This document shows positions 49,553 through 58,096 of a DNA stretch of 64,000 nt, one piece after another. This DNA is from JAJXXT01 sp963764465 (GTDB lineage Bacteria; Pseudomonadota; Alphaproteobacteria; Acetobacterales; Acetobacteraceae). The notes beneath the pieces were generated by a model that worked only from the letters and a program-made list of their open reading frames with translations, was not told the DNA's origin and made no database searches. The position numbers and the translations under genes are program-made. The stretch lies in assembly GCA_963764465.1 (NCBI GenBank), contig CAVXSO010000007.1, positions 992,001 through 1,056,000 on the forward strand. The letters run 5' to 3'. Positions within the stretch are counted from its first letter, which is position 1. Each line of letters opens with the position of its first letter.

Positions 49553-50107
49553 CTAGACGCGCCAGGAGATCGTCTCGGGCGGCGGGGCGGTGGGGTCGCA
49601 GAGCAGCCAGGTGCCGTTGGCGACGGAAATCCCGGTCATCGCCATGATGAACCCCCAGTGGCAGACCACGAGCGTCGCGGACCAGTCCGCCAGCGCCGCC
49701 TGGGCGTCGCGGAACAGGGCGGCGCGGTCCAACACGCTGTCGTGCGGCTCCGGCCCGTCCGGCCACCAGCGCTCCTCGAGTGGCGAGAAATCCAGGTGCG
49801 GCCACATCGTCTCCAGCCGCGAGCGGGGGGTGCCGACGTCGCAGACGAAGGCGTAGCGCTCCCGCACCAGCGGCTCGACTTCCACCTTGAGGCCCAGCGC
49901 CTGGGCGATGGGGCGCGCCGTCTGCAACGTGCGCGTGTAAGGGGAGGTGACGATGCGCCGGATGCCCGCGCCACCGAGCGCCTCCGCCGCGCGCCGCGCC
50001 TGCTCGTGGCCAAGCTCCGTCAGCCGCGGATCCTCGATGCCGGGGTCGCGGCGGGACTCCGAGAAATGCAGGTTGAACTCGCTCTGGCCGTGGCGCAGCA
50101 GGATCAT
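49553..50107 (-). CDS. Histidine phosphatase family protein (phosphoglycerate-mutase-like)
   Basis: This 184-aa protein begins MILLRHGQSEFN with the catalytic His of the RHG motif. It continues with the family block RRIVTSPYTRTLQTARPIAQALGL and ends with the second His in VVCHWGFIMAM. Substrates in this family range from sugar phosphates to phosphoproteins and cannot be predicted here. The start is ATG 50107; the longer open frame upstream is unlike the family. It lies upstream of secB on the same strand. Confidence 0.85.
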   Translation of the reverse strand: MILLRHGQSEFNLHFSESRRDPGIEDPRLTELGHEQARRAAEALGGAGIRRIVTSPYTRTLQTARPIAQALGLKVEVEPLVRERYAFVCDVGTPRSRLETMWPHLDFSPLEERWWPDGPEPHDSVLDRAALFRDAQAALADWSATLVVCHWGFIMAMTGISVANGTWLLCDPTAPPPETISWRV

Positions 50108-50340
50108 GACGTGGCTGTAACTAGCCGAGCGCTGCGCATTTCGCCAGGGAGCCGGCGCCAGGGTTGCTTCCCGGACAGGGATGCCGCCCGGACCCGGATG
50201 ACCGTCAGGTAACCTCCGCCCCGATTGTGCCACGGTGATCGGCACCCTATGTCGGGCGGCCAATGGCGGCGCCCAGGGGCACGGCGCCCATACGCCCAGT
50301 GCCCAAAGCCGGCGGATGAGAACGAGGTGATGTACCCGAC

Positions 50341-50994
50341 ATGACGGGATCAGGCAGTTTTCCGGTCGATATCGTCCTGTTCGCCATGGTGGCCGTGTTC
50401 CTGGCCCTGCGGCTGCGCAGCGTGCTGGGCCGCCGCCAGGGCTTCGAGCAGGCGCCGCGCCCGCAGCCGGCGCCGCCGGGCGCCGGCGCCGTGATCGAGG
50501 GGCATGCCGAGCCCGCGCCCGCCCGCCCGGTGCCGGACCCCGCCTCCAAGCTCGGCCAGACGCTGCTCGCGATGGGGCGGATCGACCATGGCTTCACCCC
50601 GCAGCGCTTCCTCGACGGGGCGGAGGCGGCGTTCCGCATGATCGTCACCGCGTTTGCCGCCGGCGACCGCGCCACGCTCTCGCCGCTGCTGGCGCCGGAG
50701 ACGCTCGCGGGCTTCGAGGCCGCGATCGCCGCGCGCGAGGCGGCGGGGGAGAAGCAGCTCACGGACATACGCGGCGTGCACGCAATCGAGATCACCGACG
50801 CCGGACTCGCCGGCACCCGCGCGCATATCCAGCTGCGCATCGTCTCCGACCAGGTCAGCCACACGCTGGGCCGCGACGGCAGCATCGTCCACGGCACCGA
50901 TGCGGTGACGGAGATCACCGACCTCTGGACGCTGGAGCGCGACCTCGGCCAGCCGGACCCGACCTGGCGCCTCGCCGCCGCGCGCAGCGCCTGA
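50341..50994 (+). CDS. timA: Tim44-like protein TimA
   Basis: This 217-aa protein has an N-terminal membrane helix (VDIVLFAMVAVFLALRLRSVLG), a Pro/Ala linker (about 38-72) and a Tim44-type domain (about 75-215, FLDGAEAAFRMIVTAFAAGDRATLSPLLAPETLAGFEAAI). It is the bacterial relative of mitochondrial Tim44 and is thought to act at the inner membrane in protein translocation or assembly. Its TGA overlaps the mltA ATG (TGATG), and it is divergent from the secB side, as in related genomes. Confidence 0.87.
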   Translation: MTGSGSFPVDIVLFAMVAVFLALRLRSVLGRRQGFEQAPRPQPAPPGAGAVIEGHAEPAPARPVPDPASKLGQTLLAMGRIDHGFTPQRFLDGAEAAFRMIVTAFAAGDRATLSPLLAPETLAGFEAAIAAREAAGEKQLTDIRGVHAIEITDAGLAGTRAHIQLRIVSDQVSHTLGRDGSIVHGTDAVTEITDLWTLERDLGQPDPTWRLAAARSA

Positions 50995-52142
50995 TGCGCC
51001 GCGCCCTCGTCTGCCTGGGTGCCATCGCCCTGCTCGCCGGCTGCGCCGTGCGCCCGCCCAGCGCCCTGCCGCCGCCCGCGGTGCCGGTGCCGCAGGGCCA
51101 GGGGGTGGCGTTCACCCACGTGGACTTCGCGCTCATCCCCGGCTGGTCCGCCGACAACGCGGCCGCGGCGCTGCCGCCCTTCATCGGCGACTGCGACACG
51201 CTGGCCGGCCACCCGAACACGGACCTCGGCGGCGCGGGCACGGCGCGGGCGATGGGCGGCACGGCGGGCCCGTGGCGGCTCGCCTGCGGGGAAGCCCGCG
51301 CGGTGCCGCCCGGTGACACCAGCGCCGCGCGCGCCTTCTTCGAGCATGCGTTCGACGCCTATCTCGTCTCCCAGGACGGGTCCGCGACGGGGCTGTTCAC
51401 CGGCTACTACGAGCCGGAGTTCGAGGGCTCGCTCAAGCGCGAGGGGCCGTACCAGACGCCGATCCTGCGCCGCCCGCCCGGCCTGCAGGAAGGCCAGGTG
51501 CTGCCGGACCGCGCCGCCATCGAGCGCGGCGCGCTGGCGTCCCAGCACCTGGAACTGCTGTGGCTGAAATCCCCGATCGACGCGTTCTTCCTTTCGGTGG
51601 AGGGCGCGGGGCGCATCCGCCTGCCGGATGGCAGCGTGCTGCGCGTGACCTATAACGGCCAGAACGGCCACCCCTATGTCCCGATCGGGCGGGTGCTGGT
51701 GGACCGGGGTGCCATGACGATGGACCAGGTGACGATGCAGTCCATCCGCGCCTGGCTCGACAGCCATCCCGCCCAGGCGCAGGACGTGATGGACCAGGAC
51801 CCGTCCTACGTGTTCTTCCGCGTCGAGCAGGGTTCGGCCGATATCGGCCCGCCCGGCGCGCTGGGCACGCCGCTCTCGGCGGACCGGTCGCTCGCGGTGG
51901 ACAAGGCCTACCTGCCGCTCGCCGCCCCGGTCTTCGTGCTGACGACGGACCCGGTGACGGGCCAGCCGATCCGCCGGCTGATGGTGGCCCAGGACCTCGG
52001 CGGCGCGATCAAGGGTGCCGTGCGCGGCGATATCTTCTTCGGCTGGGGCAAGGGCGCCGAGGAGCGGGCCGGCAGGATGCGCCAGGACGGGCAGGCCTAT
52101 ATCCTGCTGCCCAAGGGCGCCGCCGTCGCGACGGCGCGCTAG
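50994..52142 (+). CDS. mltA: Membrane-bound lytic murein transglycosylase A
   Basis: This 382-aa lipoprotein has a lipobox ending at Cys17 (LLAGC), so it should be anchored to the outer membrane. The MltA domain is seen at FTGYYEPEFEGSLKR and LPDRAAIERGALA, and the C-terminal 3D domain at VAQDLGGAIKGAVRGDIFFGWG contains the catalytic Asp position. It cleaves peptidoglycan glycan chains with 1,6-anhydro product formation. It is translationally coupled to timA. Confidence 0.92.
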   Translation: MRRALVCLGAIALLAGCAVRPPSALPPPAVPVPQGQGVAFTHVDFALIPGWSADNAAAALPPFIGDCDTLAGHPNTDLGGAGTARAMGGTAGPWRLACGEARAVPPGDTSAARAFFEHAFDAYLVSQDGSATGLFTGYYEPEFEGSLKREGPYQTPILRRPPGLQEGQVLPDRAAIERGALASQHLELLWLKSPIDAFFLSVEGAGRIRLPDGSVLRVTYNGQNGHPYVPIGRVLVDRGAMTMDQVTMQSIRAWLDSHPAQAQDVMDQDPSYVFFRVEQGSADIGPPGALGTPLSADRSLAVDKAYLPLAAPVFVLTTDPVTGQPIRRLMVAQDLGGAIKGAVRGDIFFGWGKGAEERAGRMRQDGQAYILLPKGAAVATAR

Positions 52143-52222
52143 GCGCGGGCCGGGAGGCCAAAAAACCCCGCTGCCGCAAGGGAACCGGTGCTATACCCGC
52201 GCGAGCTTGGGCGGAGGCGGCG

Positions 52223-52678
52223 ATGGTCTCGCTCTCGGTCAACGGCACGCAGCATGAACTCGACATCGAGCCGCAGACGCCACTGCTCTGGGTGCTGCGC
52301 GACGAGCTCGGGCTCACCGGCACCAAGTTCGGCTGCGGCATCGCGCAATGCGGCGCCTGCACCGTGCACATGAACGGCGTGCCAGTCCGCTCCTGCCAGG
52401 TGCCGGTGGGCAGCCTCGCGGGCGTCGCCATCGTCACCATCGAGGGGCTCTCGCCCGATGCCTCCCACGCCGTGCAGCGCGCCTGGGTGGAGCAGGACGT
52501 GCCGCAGTGCGGCTACTGCCAGTCCGGGCAGATCATGGCCGCCGCGGCGCTGCTCGCGGGGAACGAGGCGCCGAGCGACGCGGAGATCGACGCGGCGATG
52601 ACCAATATCTGCCGCTGCGGCACCTATCCGCGCATCCGCGCGGCGATCCACCGCGCCGCCGGAATGATGCGGGAGTGA
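52223..52678 (+). CDS. iorA: [2Fe-2S] subunit of molybdenum hydroxylase (IorA-type)
   Basis: This 151-aa protein of the xanthine-oxidase family has two clusters. The plant-ferredoxin-type cluster is at Cys38, Cys43, Cys46 and Cys58 (FGCGIAQCGAC). The helical cluster is at Cys96, Cys99, Cys130 and Cys132 (QCGYCQSG, NICRCGTYPRI). It passes electrons from the molybdenum subunit encoded 4 bp downstream. The separate small subunit with no FAD subunit gene matches isoquinoline 1-oxidoreductase and some aldehyde dehydrogenases. Confidence 0.88.
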   Translation: MVSLSVNGTQHELDIEPQTPLLWVLRDELGLTGTKFGCGIAQCGACTVHMNGVPVRSCQVPVGSLAGVAIVTIEGLSPDASHAVQRAWVEQDVPQCGYCQSGQIMAAAALLAGNEAPSDAEIDAAMTNICRCGTYPRIRAAIHRAAGMMRE

Positions 52679-52682
52679 AACG

Positions 52683-54842
52683 ATGAACGCGATCCTTTCC
52701 CGCCGCGCCTTCGTCGCCAGCCTCACCGCGTCCGGTGCCATGCTGCTCGCCCCGCGCGCCTCGGCGGCGGCGGCCCCGTGGTCCGTGCCCGATCCCGCCG
52801 GCAGCGCGGAGCTGGGTCCGTGGCTGCTCATCGAGCCCGATGGCGGCGTTACCATCCGCGTCGCGCATTCGGAGATGGGGCAGGGTATTTACACCACGCT
52901 GCCGATGCTCATCGCCGAGGAGCTGGACTGCGACTGGCGGCAGGTGCGCGCCGAATACGCCGATCCCGGCCGCAACCTGCGCGACGGCGCCTATGGCAAC
53001 ATGAGCACGGGCGGCAGCCGCTCCATCCGCACCTCGTTCGAGGCGCTGCGCCAGGTGGGGGCGCACGCGCGTGCCCGCCTCGTCGCGGCGGCGGCCAGGC
53101 GCTGGGGCGTGGCACCCGCGGACTGCGCCACGCAGGACGGCGTCGTGCGCCACGCGGCGAGCGGACGCAGCGCGGCGTATGGCGAGCTGGTGCGCGAGGC
53201 GGCGACCATCGCGCTGCGGGCCGAGCCCGCGCTGAAGCCGCGCTCCGCCTTCCGCCTCATCGGCACGCCACGGGCGCGGCTCGATACGGCACCGAAATGT
53301 AACGGCAGCGCCATGTTCGGCATCGACGTGCGCGTGCCGGGGATGCTCTACGCCGCCGTCTCGCTCTGCCCGGTGCCGGGCGGCAGGCTCGCCTCCCACG
53401 ACGCCGCCGCGGTGATGTCGCGGCGCGGCGTCAGGGCGGTGGTGGAGGTGCCGGGCGGTGTCGCCGTGGTCGCGGACCGGTTCTGGCGCGCCAAGGAAGC
53501 CGCCGCCGCCCTGCCCGTGACATGGGAGACGGGGGAAGCGGGCCACACCGACAGCGCGCAATTCGCCGCGATGTACCGGGCGGCGCTTGATGGCGAGCTC
53601 GCGGTCGCGAAACGCCGGGGCGACGTCGAGGCGGCGATGCGCGGGCAGGTGGTGGAGGCGCTCTACGAGGTGCCGCACCTCTCGCACGCGCCGATGGAGC
53701 CGCTGAACGCGACGGCGCATGTCCACGACGGCGTGGTGGAGGCCTGGCTCGGCACGCAGTTCCCCGGCCTCGCCATCACGCTCGCCGCGCGCGCGGCGGG
53801 TGTGGCCGAGGAAAACGTGGTGCTGCACAACTGCTTCCTCGGCGGCGGGTTCGGCAGGCGCTCGATGAACGACGAGCTGGTGCAGGCGGTGATCGTTGCG
53901 AAATCGGTTGGGGCGCCGGTGAAGCTGGTGTGGACGCGCGAGACCGATATCCGGCGCGACCGCTTCCGCCCGCAGGCGGCGATCCGCATGCGCGCGGCAC
54001 TCGAGGGCGGCAAGCCCAGGGCGCTCTCGGTCGCGACGGCCGTGGGGTCCATCACCCGCTCGCTCTGGGGCCGCGATCCGGGGCCGGTCGAGGCGTCCGC
54101 GGTGGAGGGGCTGGCCAACACGCCCTATGACGTCGCGAACCTGCTGGTGCGCTGCAAGCTGCTCAACACGCATATCCCGGTGATGTTCTGGCGCAGCGTC
54201 GGCAGCAGCCAGAACGCCTTCGCCATGGAGAGCTTCGTCGACGAGATGGCGCACGCGGCCGGGACCGATCCCTACAGGTTCCGCCGCGAGCTGCTCTCGC
54301 ACCGGGCGGACATGCTGCGCGTGCTCGATACGGTCGCGGAAAGATCCGGCTGGGGCAGCGAGATGCCCAGGCGGCACGGGTCGCGGTGGGGGCGCGGCAT
54401 CGCGATCCACGAATCCTTCGGCACCATCGTCGCGGAAGTGGCGGAGGTCGCGGTGGACCCAGGGAGGGCGGGGGCGGGGGCGGTGCGCGTTGCGCGCATC
54501 GTGGCGGCGGTGGATTGCGGCACCGTGGTCAACCCGCGCATCGCCACGATGCAGGTGGAGAGCGCGGTGATCTACGGGCTCACGGCGGTGCTGTACGACG
54601 CCATCACGATCCGCGACGGCGCCGTGGTGCAGGGCAATTTCGACACATACCCGATGCTGCGCATGGCCGAGGCGCCGGTGATCGAGACGCATCTCGTCCC
54701 CAGCGGCCGGCCGATCGGCGGCCTCGGGGAGCCGGGCACGCCGCCGGTGGCACCGGCCGTGTGCAACGCGATCTTCGCGGCGACCGGCGTGCGCGTCCGC
54801 TCCCTGCCCATCGCGGGCACAAGGCTCGCCGGTACGATCTGA
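52683..54842 (+). CDS. iorB: Molybdopterin-binding subunit, isoquinoline-1-oxidoreductase-like (IorB)
   Basis: This 719-aa protein has an N-terminal twin-arginine-like signal (SRRAFVASLTASGAMLLAPRASA), so the mature enzyme is probably periplasmic. The xanthine-dehydrogenase fold is seen in SEMGQGIYTTLPMLIAEELD, VLHNCFLGGGFGRRS and the catalytic Glu in GGLGEPGTPPVAPAVCNA. Substrate could be an N-heterocycle or an aldehyde. It forms a two-gene operon with the [2Fe-2S] subunit. Confidence 0.86.
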   Translation: MNAILSRRAFVASLTASGAMLLAPRASAAAAPWSVPDPAGSAELGPWLLIEPDGGVTIRVAHSEMGQGIYTTLPMLIAEELDCDWRQVRAEYADPGRNLRDGAYGNMSTGGSRSIRTSFEALRQVGAHARARLVAAAARRWGVAPADCATQDGVVRHAASGRSAAYGELVREAATIALRAEPALKPRSAFRLIGTPRARLDTAPKCNGSAMFGIDVRVPGMLYAAVSLCPVPGGRLASHDAAAVMSRRGVRAVVEVPGGVAVVADRFWRAKEAAAALPVTWETGEAGHTDSAQFAAMYRAALDGELAVAKRRGDVEAAMRGQVVEALYEVPHLSHAPMEPLNATAHVHDGVVEAWLGTQFPGLAITLAARAAGVAEENVVLHNCFLGGGFGRRSMNDELVQAVIVAKSVGAPVKLVWTRETDIRRDRFRPQAAIRMRAALEGGKPRALSVATAVGSITRSLWGRDPGPVEASAVEGLANTPYDVANLLVRCKLLNTHIPVMFWRSVGSSQNAFAMESFVDEMAHAAGTDPYRFRRELLSHRADMLRVLDTVAERSGWGSEMPRRHGSRWGRGIAIHESFGTIVAEVAEVAVDPGRAGAGAVRVARIVAAVDCGTVVNPRIATMQVESAVIYGLTAVLYDAITIRDGAVVQGNFDTYPMLRMAEAPVIETHLVPSGRPIGGLGEPGTPPVAPAVCNAIFAATGVRVRSLPIAGTRLAGTI

Positions 54843-54930
54843 GAGGATCCGCCTTGCCCCCGCCCATGGCTTGCCGCCGTTTGGCCGCAAGCCGGGCCAA
54901 GATTCGCGTGGCAACGAGGGGAGCCCGAGG

Positions 54931-55341
54931 ATGAAGCGCTTCATCGCGATAGCCGCCGCCGCTTCGCTGCTGGCTGGCACGGCGCTCGCCCAGCCCTATC
55001 AGCAGCCGCCGGGCCATGGCGGCCCGCCGCCCGGCCATGGCGGCCAGATGGAAGGCCCGCCGCACGGTCCGCCCCCGCCGAGCCACGGCGCGCCGCCGCC
55101 CGGCCACGGTGGCTACGACCATGGCCCGCCGCCGCCCGGCTATCGCGGCCCGCCGCCGCAAGCCCGCGAGTGGCGCAAGGGCGAGCATTACGACGGCCGT
55201 GGCGAATGGGTGGATTGGCACCGCGAGCACCTGCACGAGCCGCCGCCGGGCTACGAGTGGGTGGATACCGGCGCGCAGTTCGTGCTCGTCGCCGTGGCGA
55301 CCGGCATCATCACGGACGTGCTGCTGCACGCCATGCACTGA
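54931..55341 (+). CDS. RcnB-family periplasmic protein with Pro/Gly/His repeats
   Basis: This 136-aa protein has a signal peptide (about 1-20, ending LAGTALA). A low-complexity region of PPPGHGG-like repeats (about residues 22-80) precedes an RcnB-type C-terminal domain (REWRKGEHYDG, HLHEPPPGYEWVDTGAQFVLVAVATGIITDVLL). RcnB affects nickel/cobalt homeostasis in enterics. The His-rich repeats could bind metal. The start is ATG 54931, with GAGG just upstream. It is convergent with the fliJ-like gene. Confidence 0.8.
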   Translation: MKRFIAIAAAASLLAGTALAQPYQQPPGHGGPPPGHGGQMEGPPHGPPPPSHGAPPPGHGGYDHGPPPPGYRGPPPQAREWRKGEHYDGRGEWVDWHREHLHEPPPGYEWVDTGAQFVLVAVATGIITDVLLHAMH

Positions 55342-55377
55342 GGCGCGTCGCGGCACGCGCGGCCTGATCCGGCGGCG

Positions 55378-55806
55378 TCAGCCGTTCTCGTCGCGGGGGC
55401 GCAGCAGCGATTCCTGCAACGTCTCGCGCCCGGCGCGGGTGGCGCGGCCATGGGCCTCCTGGCGCTGGCGCTCGGCGAGCAGGTCCGCGGCCTCCATCGC
55501 GATGCGGGCCGCGGCGAGGCGGGCACGGGCGAGAACCGTCGCCTCCATCGCGCGCGCCTGGGCGGCTTCCGCCTCGGCCAGCGCCGCGCGGCCACGCGGC
55601 AGCCAGGCGGCGTAGGCCTCCACCGCGGCGTCGTCGGCCGCGAGGTCCTCGGCCGCCTCGCGCTCGGTCTCCAGCCTGCGGCGGGCGGCGCGCGCCTCCG
55701 TCTCCGCCTGGTCCTGCGCCGCCTGGGCCTCCCCGAGCGCGCGGGAGGCGGCCTCCAGCCCCTGCCGGCGCAGGCGCAGCAGCGTAGCGAGGGCCGCGGG
55801 GGTCAT
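55378..55806 (-). CDS. fliJ: FliJ-like flagellar export protein
   Basis: This 142-aa protein is almost entirely helical and coiled-coil (RLRRQGLEAASRALGEAQAAQDQAETEARAARRRLETEREAAEDL). That is the expected size and shape of FliJ, the stalk of the flagellar export ATPase. It overlaps the end of fliI by 4 bp. FliJ sequences are poorly conserved, so the call rests on position and shape. Confidence 0.72.
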   Translation of the reverse strand: MTPAALATLLRLRRQGLEAASRALGEAQAAQDQAETEARAARRRLETEREAAEDLAADDAAVEAYAAWLPRGRAALAEAEAAQARAMEATVLARARLAAARIAMEAADLLAERQRQEAHGRATRAGRETLQESLLRPRDENG

Positions 55807-57167
55807 TCGCCGGCTTCGGCGAGGATGGCGGCGAGCTGGGCGAATCCGGCCGCGGGTTCGCGGCGTTCCCCGGGCGCCTGGCGCAGCAGCGCCTCGATCG
55901 CCGGGGCGGCCGCCAGCGCCGCATCCGCCGCCGGGTCGGCGCCCCGCTGGTAGGCGCCGAGCCGCACCAGGTCCGCGAGGTCCGCCGCCTGCGCCAGCGC
56001 CGCGCGCGCACCGGCAGCCGACCTGGCCTCGTGCGGCTCCAGGCAGCCCGGCACGGTGCGCGAGAGGGAGCGCAGCACGTCCATCGCCGGGTAGCGGCCG
56101 GACTCGGCGATGCGCCGGTCCAGCACCACGTGCCCGTCCAGGATGCCGCGCACCGCGTCCGCCACGGGCTCCGTCATGTCGTCGCCATCCACGAGGACCG
56201 TCGCGAAGAGCGTGATGCTGCCCGCGCCTTCCTCGCCTGGCCCGGCGCGCTCCAGCAGGCGGGGGAGCTCGGCGAAGACGCGGGGCGGAAAGCCGCGGGC
56301 GGCAGGCGGCTCCCCTGCGGCGAGGCCGATCTCGCGCAGCGCGGCGCAGAACCGGGTCACGCTGTCGAGCAGCAGCAGCACGCGCCTGCCCTGGTCGCGG
56401 AAATGCTCGGCAATCGCCATGGCGGCGCGGGCGGCGTCGCGCCGTGCCAGCGGCGGCGCGTCGGACGTGGCGATGACGATGACGGAGCGCGCCAGCCCCT
56501 CACCGAGGTCGTCCTCGAGGAAGGAGCGGACCTCGCGCCCGCGCTCGCCCACCAGGCCCGCGACCACCACATCGGCCACGGCGTCGCGCGCCAGCATGCC
56601 AAGGAGGGTGGACTTGCCCACGCCCGGCCCGGCGAACAGGCCGAGCCGCTGTCCCTCCCGGCAGGTGGCGAACAGGTCCAGCGCCGCGACGCCGAGCGCC
56701 AGCCGCGGCCCGAGGCGGGCGCGCGTGGCGGCGGCGGGGGGCGAGGCCTCCAGCGGCGCGGAGACGGTGCCGCGCGGCAGGGGCCCGCGCTGGTCCACCG
56801 CGTTGCCCAACGGGTCCAGCACGCGGCCGAGCCAGGCCTCGCAGGGGTAGAGCGCCGCCGGCCTCGGCCGCAGGCTGGTGCGCACGGCATCCCCCGGGGC
56901 GAGCCCGGTGGTGGCGGCGAACGGCATGGCGATGGCAATGCCGGGCGAGAAACCCACCAGCTCCGCCGGGATGGGGGCGGCGTCGCGGGGATGCAGCATC
57001 ACCCGCGCGCCGATGCCGGCCAGCCCGCCGAGGCCCGCCACCTCCACCGCCAGGCCGCGCACGGACGCGACCCGGCCCTCCACGATCGCGGTGTCGATGG
57101 CGGCGAGCGCGCCGGTGGCGGCCTGCAACCGCGTGGTGAGGGCCTGGAGCTGTGGGAGCACGGTCAT
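55803..57167 (-). CDS. fliI: Flagellar export ATPase FliI
   Basis: This 454-aa F1-beta-like ATPase has Walker A GPGVGKST at residues 180-187, Walker B VLLLLDSVTRF, and VVAGLVGERGREVRSFLEDDL, typical of FliI/SctN. Length matches FliI (about 457 aa). A type III secretion SctN paralogue is possible, but ctrA and a fliJ-like neighbour favour flagella. The start is ATG 57167 (MTVLPQLQALTTRL); the open frame runs further upstream through an A/T-rich promoter region. It is divergent from ctrA with a 124-bp gap that holds an inverted repeat. Confidence 0.9.
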   Translation of the reverse strand: MTVLPQLQALTTRLQAATGALAAIDTAIVEGRVASVRGLAVEVAGLGGLAGIGARVMLHPRDAAPIPAELVGFSPGIAIAMPFAATTGLAPGDAVRTSLRPRPAALYPCEAWLGRVLDPLGNAVDQRGPLPRGTVSAPLEASPPAAATRARLGPRLALGVAALDLFATCREGQRLGLFAGPGVGKSTLLGMLARDAVADVVVAGLVGERGREVRSFLEDDLGEGLARSVIVIATSDAPPLARRDAARAAMAIAEHFRDQGRRVLLLLDSVTRFCAALREIGLAAGEPPAARGFPPRVFAELPRLLERAGPGEEGAGSITLFATVLVDGDDMTEPVADAVRGILDGHVVLDRRIAESGRYPAMDVLRSLSRTVPGCLEPHEARSAAGARAALAQAADLADLVRLGAYQRGADPAADAALAAAPAIEALLRQAPGERREPAAGFAQLAAILAEAGE

Positions 57168-57180
57168 TCTCGTAAAATTA

Positions 57181-57204
57181 GACGAAACGTGAGGATGTTT
57201 CGTC
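57181..57204. promoter_or_regulatory. Inverted repeat in the fliI/ctrA divergent region
   Basis: GACGAAAC (57181-57188) and GTTTCGTC (57197-57204) form a perfect 8-bp inverted repeat with an 8-bp spacer. It lies 14 bp upstream of the fliI start and 88 bp upstream of ctrA. It could be an operator for a dimeric regulator. No TTAA-N7-TTAA CtrA box is visible in the gap. Confidence 0.5.
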
Positions 57205-57291
57205 GAAATTACGCAGCCAGGATGAAAATTGAGTGGACAAAGAGGCGAATCGACCGCACAAATGTAACCATAGGTTGTATGGAGGGCTTGG

Positions 57292-58038
57292 ATGCGCGTC
57301 CTGCTGGTTGAAGACGATCTGGTGGCCGCGCGTGGGATCGCGCTCATGCTGCGCGGCGGCGGCGCCGTGGTGGACCAGGCGGACACCGGGGAGGAAGCGC
57401 TCGAGCTCGCGCGCCACTACGACTACGACATCGTGGTGCTGGACCTGATGCTGCCGGACATCGAGGGGTTCGAGGTGGTGCGCCGGATGCGCGGGGCACG
57501 GGTGGAAACCCCGGTGCTGATCCTCTCCGGCCTCAACCGTCCCTCAGCGAAGGTGAAGGGCCTCGGCGCCGGGGCGGACGACTACATCACCAAGCCGTTC
57601 GACCAGGCGGAGCTGCTGGCGCGGCTGCAGGCGGTGGTGCGGCGCAGCAAGGGGTTCAGCCAGCCGGTGCTGCACGCCGGCAACGTGAAGCTCAACCTGG
57701 ACAGCCGGGAAGTGACGGTGAACGGCAAGGTCGTGCACCTCACCGGCAAGGAATACGCAATCCTGGAGCTGATGGTCCTGCGCAAGGGCATGGTGCTGAC
57801 GAAGGACGCGTTCCTCAACCACCTCTACGGCGGCATCGACGAGCCGGAGATGAAGATCATCGACGTCTTCATCTGCAAGCTGCGCAAGAAGCTGGCACAG
57901 GCCGGCGCGGACAACCTGATCGGCACGGTCTGGGGCCGCGGCTACATGGTGCGCGACCCCGAACGCAACGCCGAGCGCCTGGGGGAGCCGGCGATCCCGG
58001 TGCAGGCCCGCGACGAGCAGCGCGTGCTGGCGGCCTGA
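57292..58038 (+). CDS. ctrA: Cell-cycle response regulator CtrA
   Basis: This 248-aa OmpR-type regulator has a receiver domain with phospho-acceptor Asp51 (VVLDLMLPD). The CtrA-specific DNA-binding block is HLTGKEYAILELMVLRKGMVLTKDAFLNHLYGGIDEPEMKIIDVFICKLRKKL. In alphaproteobacteria CtrA controls replication, division and motility genes; in many non-Caulobacter lineages it mainly controls motility. Adjacency to fliI fits that. The start is ATG 57292. The C-terminal 20 residues after RDPERN are Glu/Arg-rich and not conserved. Confidence 0.95.
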   Translation: MRVLLVEDDLVAARGIALMLRGGGAVVDQADTGEEALELARHYDYDIVVLDLMLPDIEGFEVVRRMRGARVETPVLILSGLNRPSAKVKGLGAGADDYITKPFDQAELLARLQAVVRRSKGFSQPVLHAGNVKLNLDSREVTVNGKVVHLTGKEYAILELMVLRKGMVLTKDAFLNHLYGGIDEPEMKIIDVFICKLRKKLAQAGADNLIGTVWGRGYMVRDPERNAERLGEPAIPVQARDEQRVLAA

Positions 58039-58060
58039 CGCGGCCCGCCGGCGGGGAACG

Positions 58061-58087
58061 CGCGCGTGGGCCCTGGGCCCACGCGCG
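58061..58087. terminator. 27-bp palindrome between ctrA and the DHDPS-family gene
   Basis: CGCGCGTGGGCCC and GGGCCCACGCGCG form a perfect 13-bp inverted repeat around a single T. It lies 22 bp after the ctrA stop and 9 bp from the stop of the convergent gene. This is a strong bidirectional hairpin; no T-tract is present. Confidence 0.65.
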
Positions 58088-58096
58088 GAACCCGCG

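Noticed and set aside
57168..57291. CtrA autoregulatory box upstream of ctrA
   Set aside because: No TTAA-N7-TTAA or close variant is present in the gap; only the GACGAAAC inverted repeat is visible.
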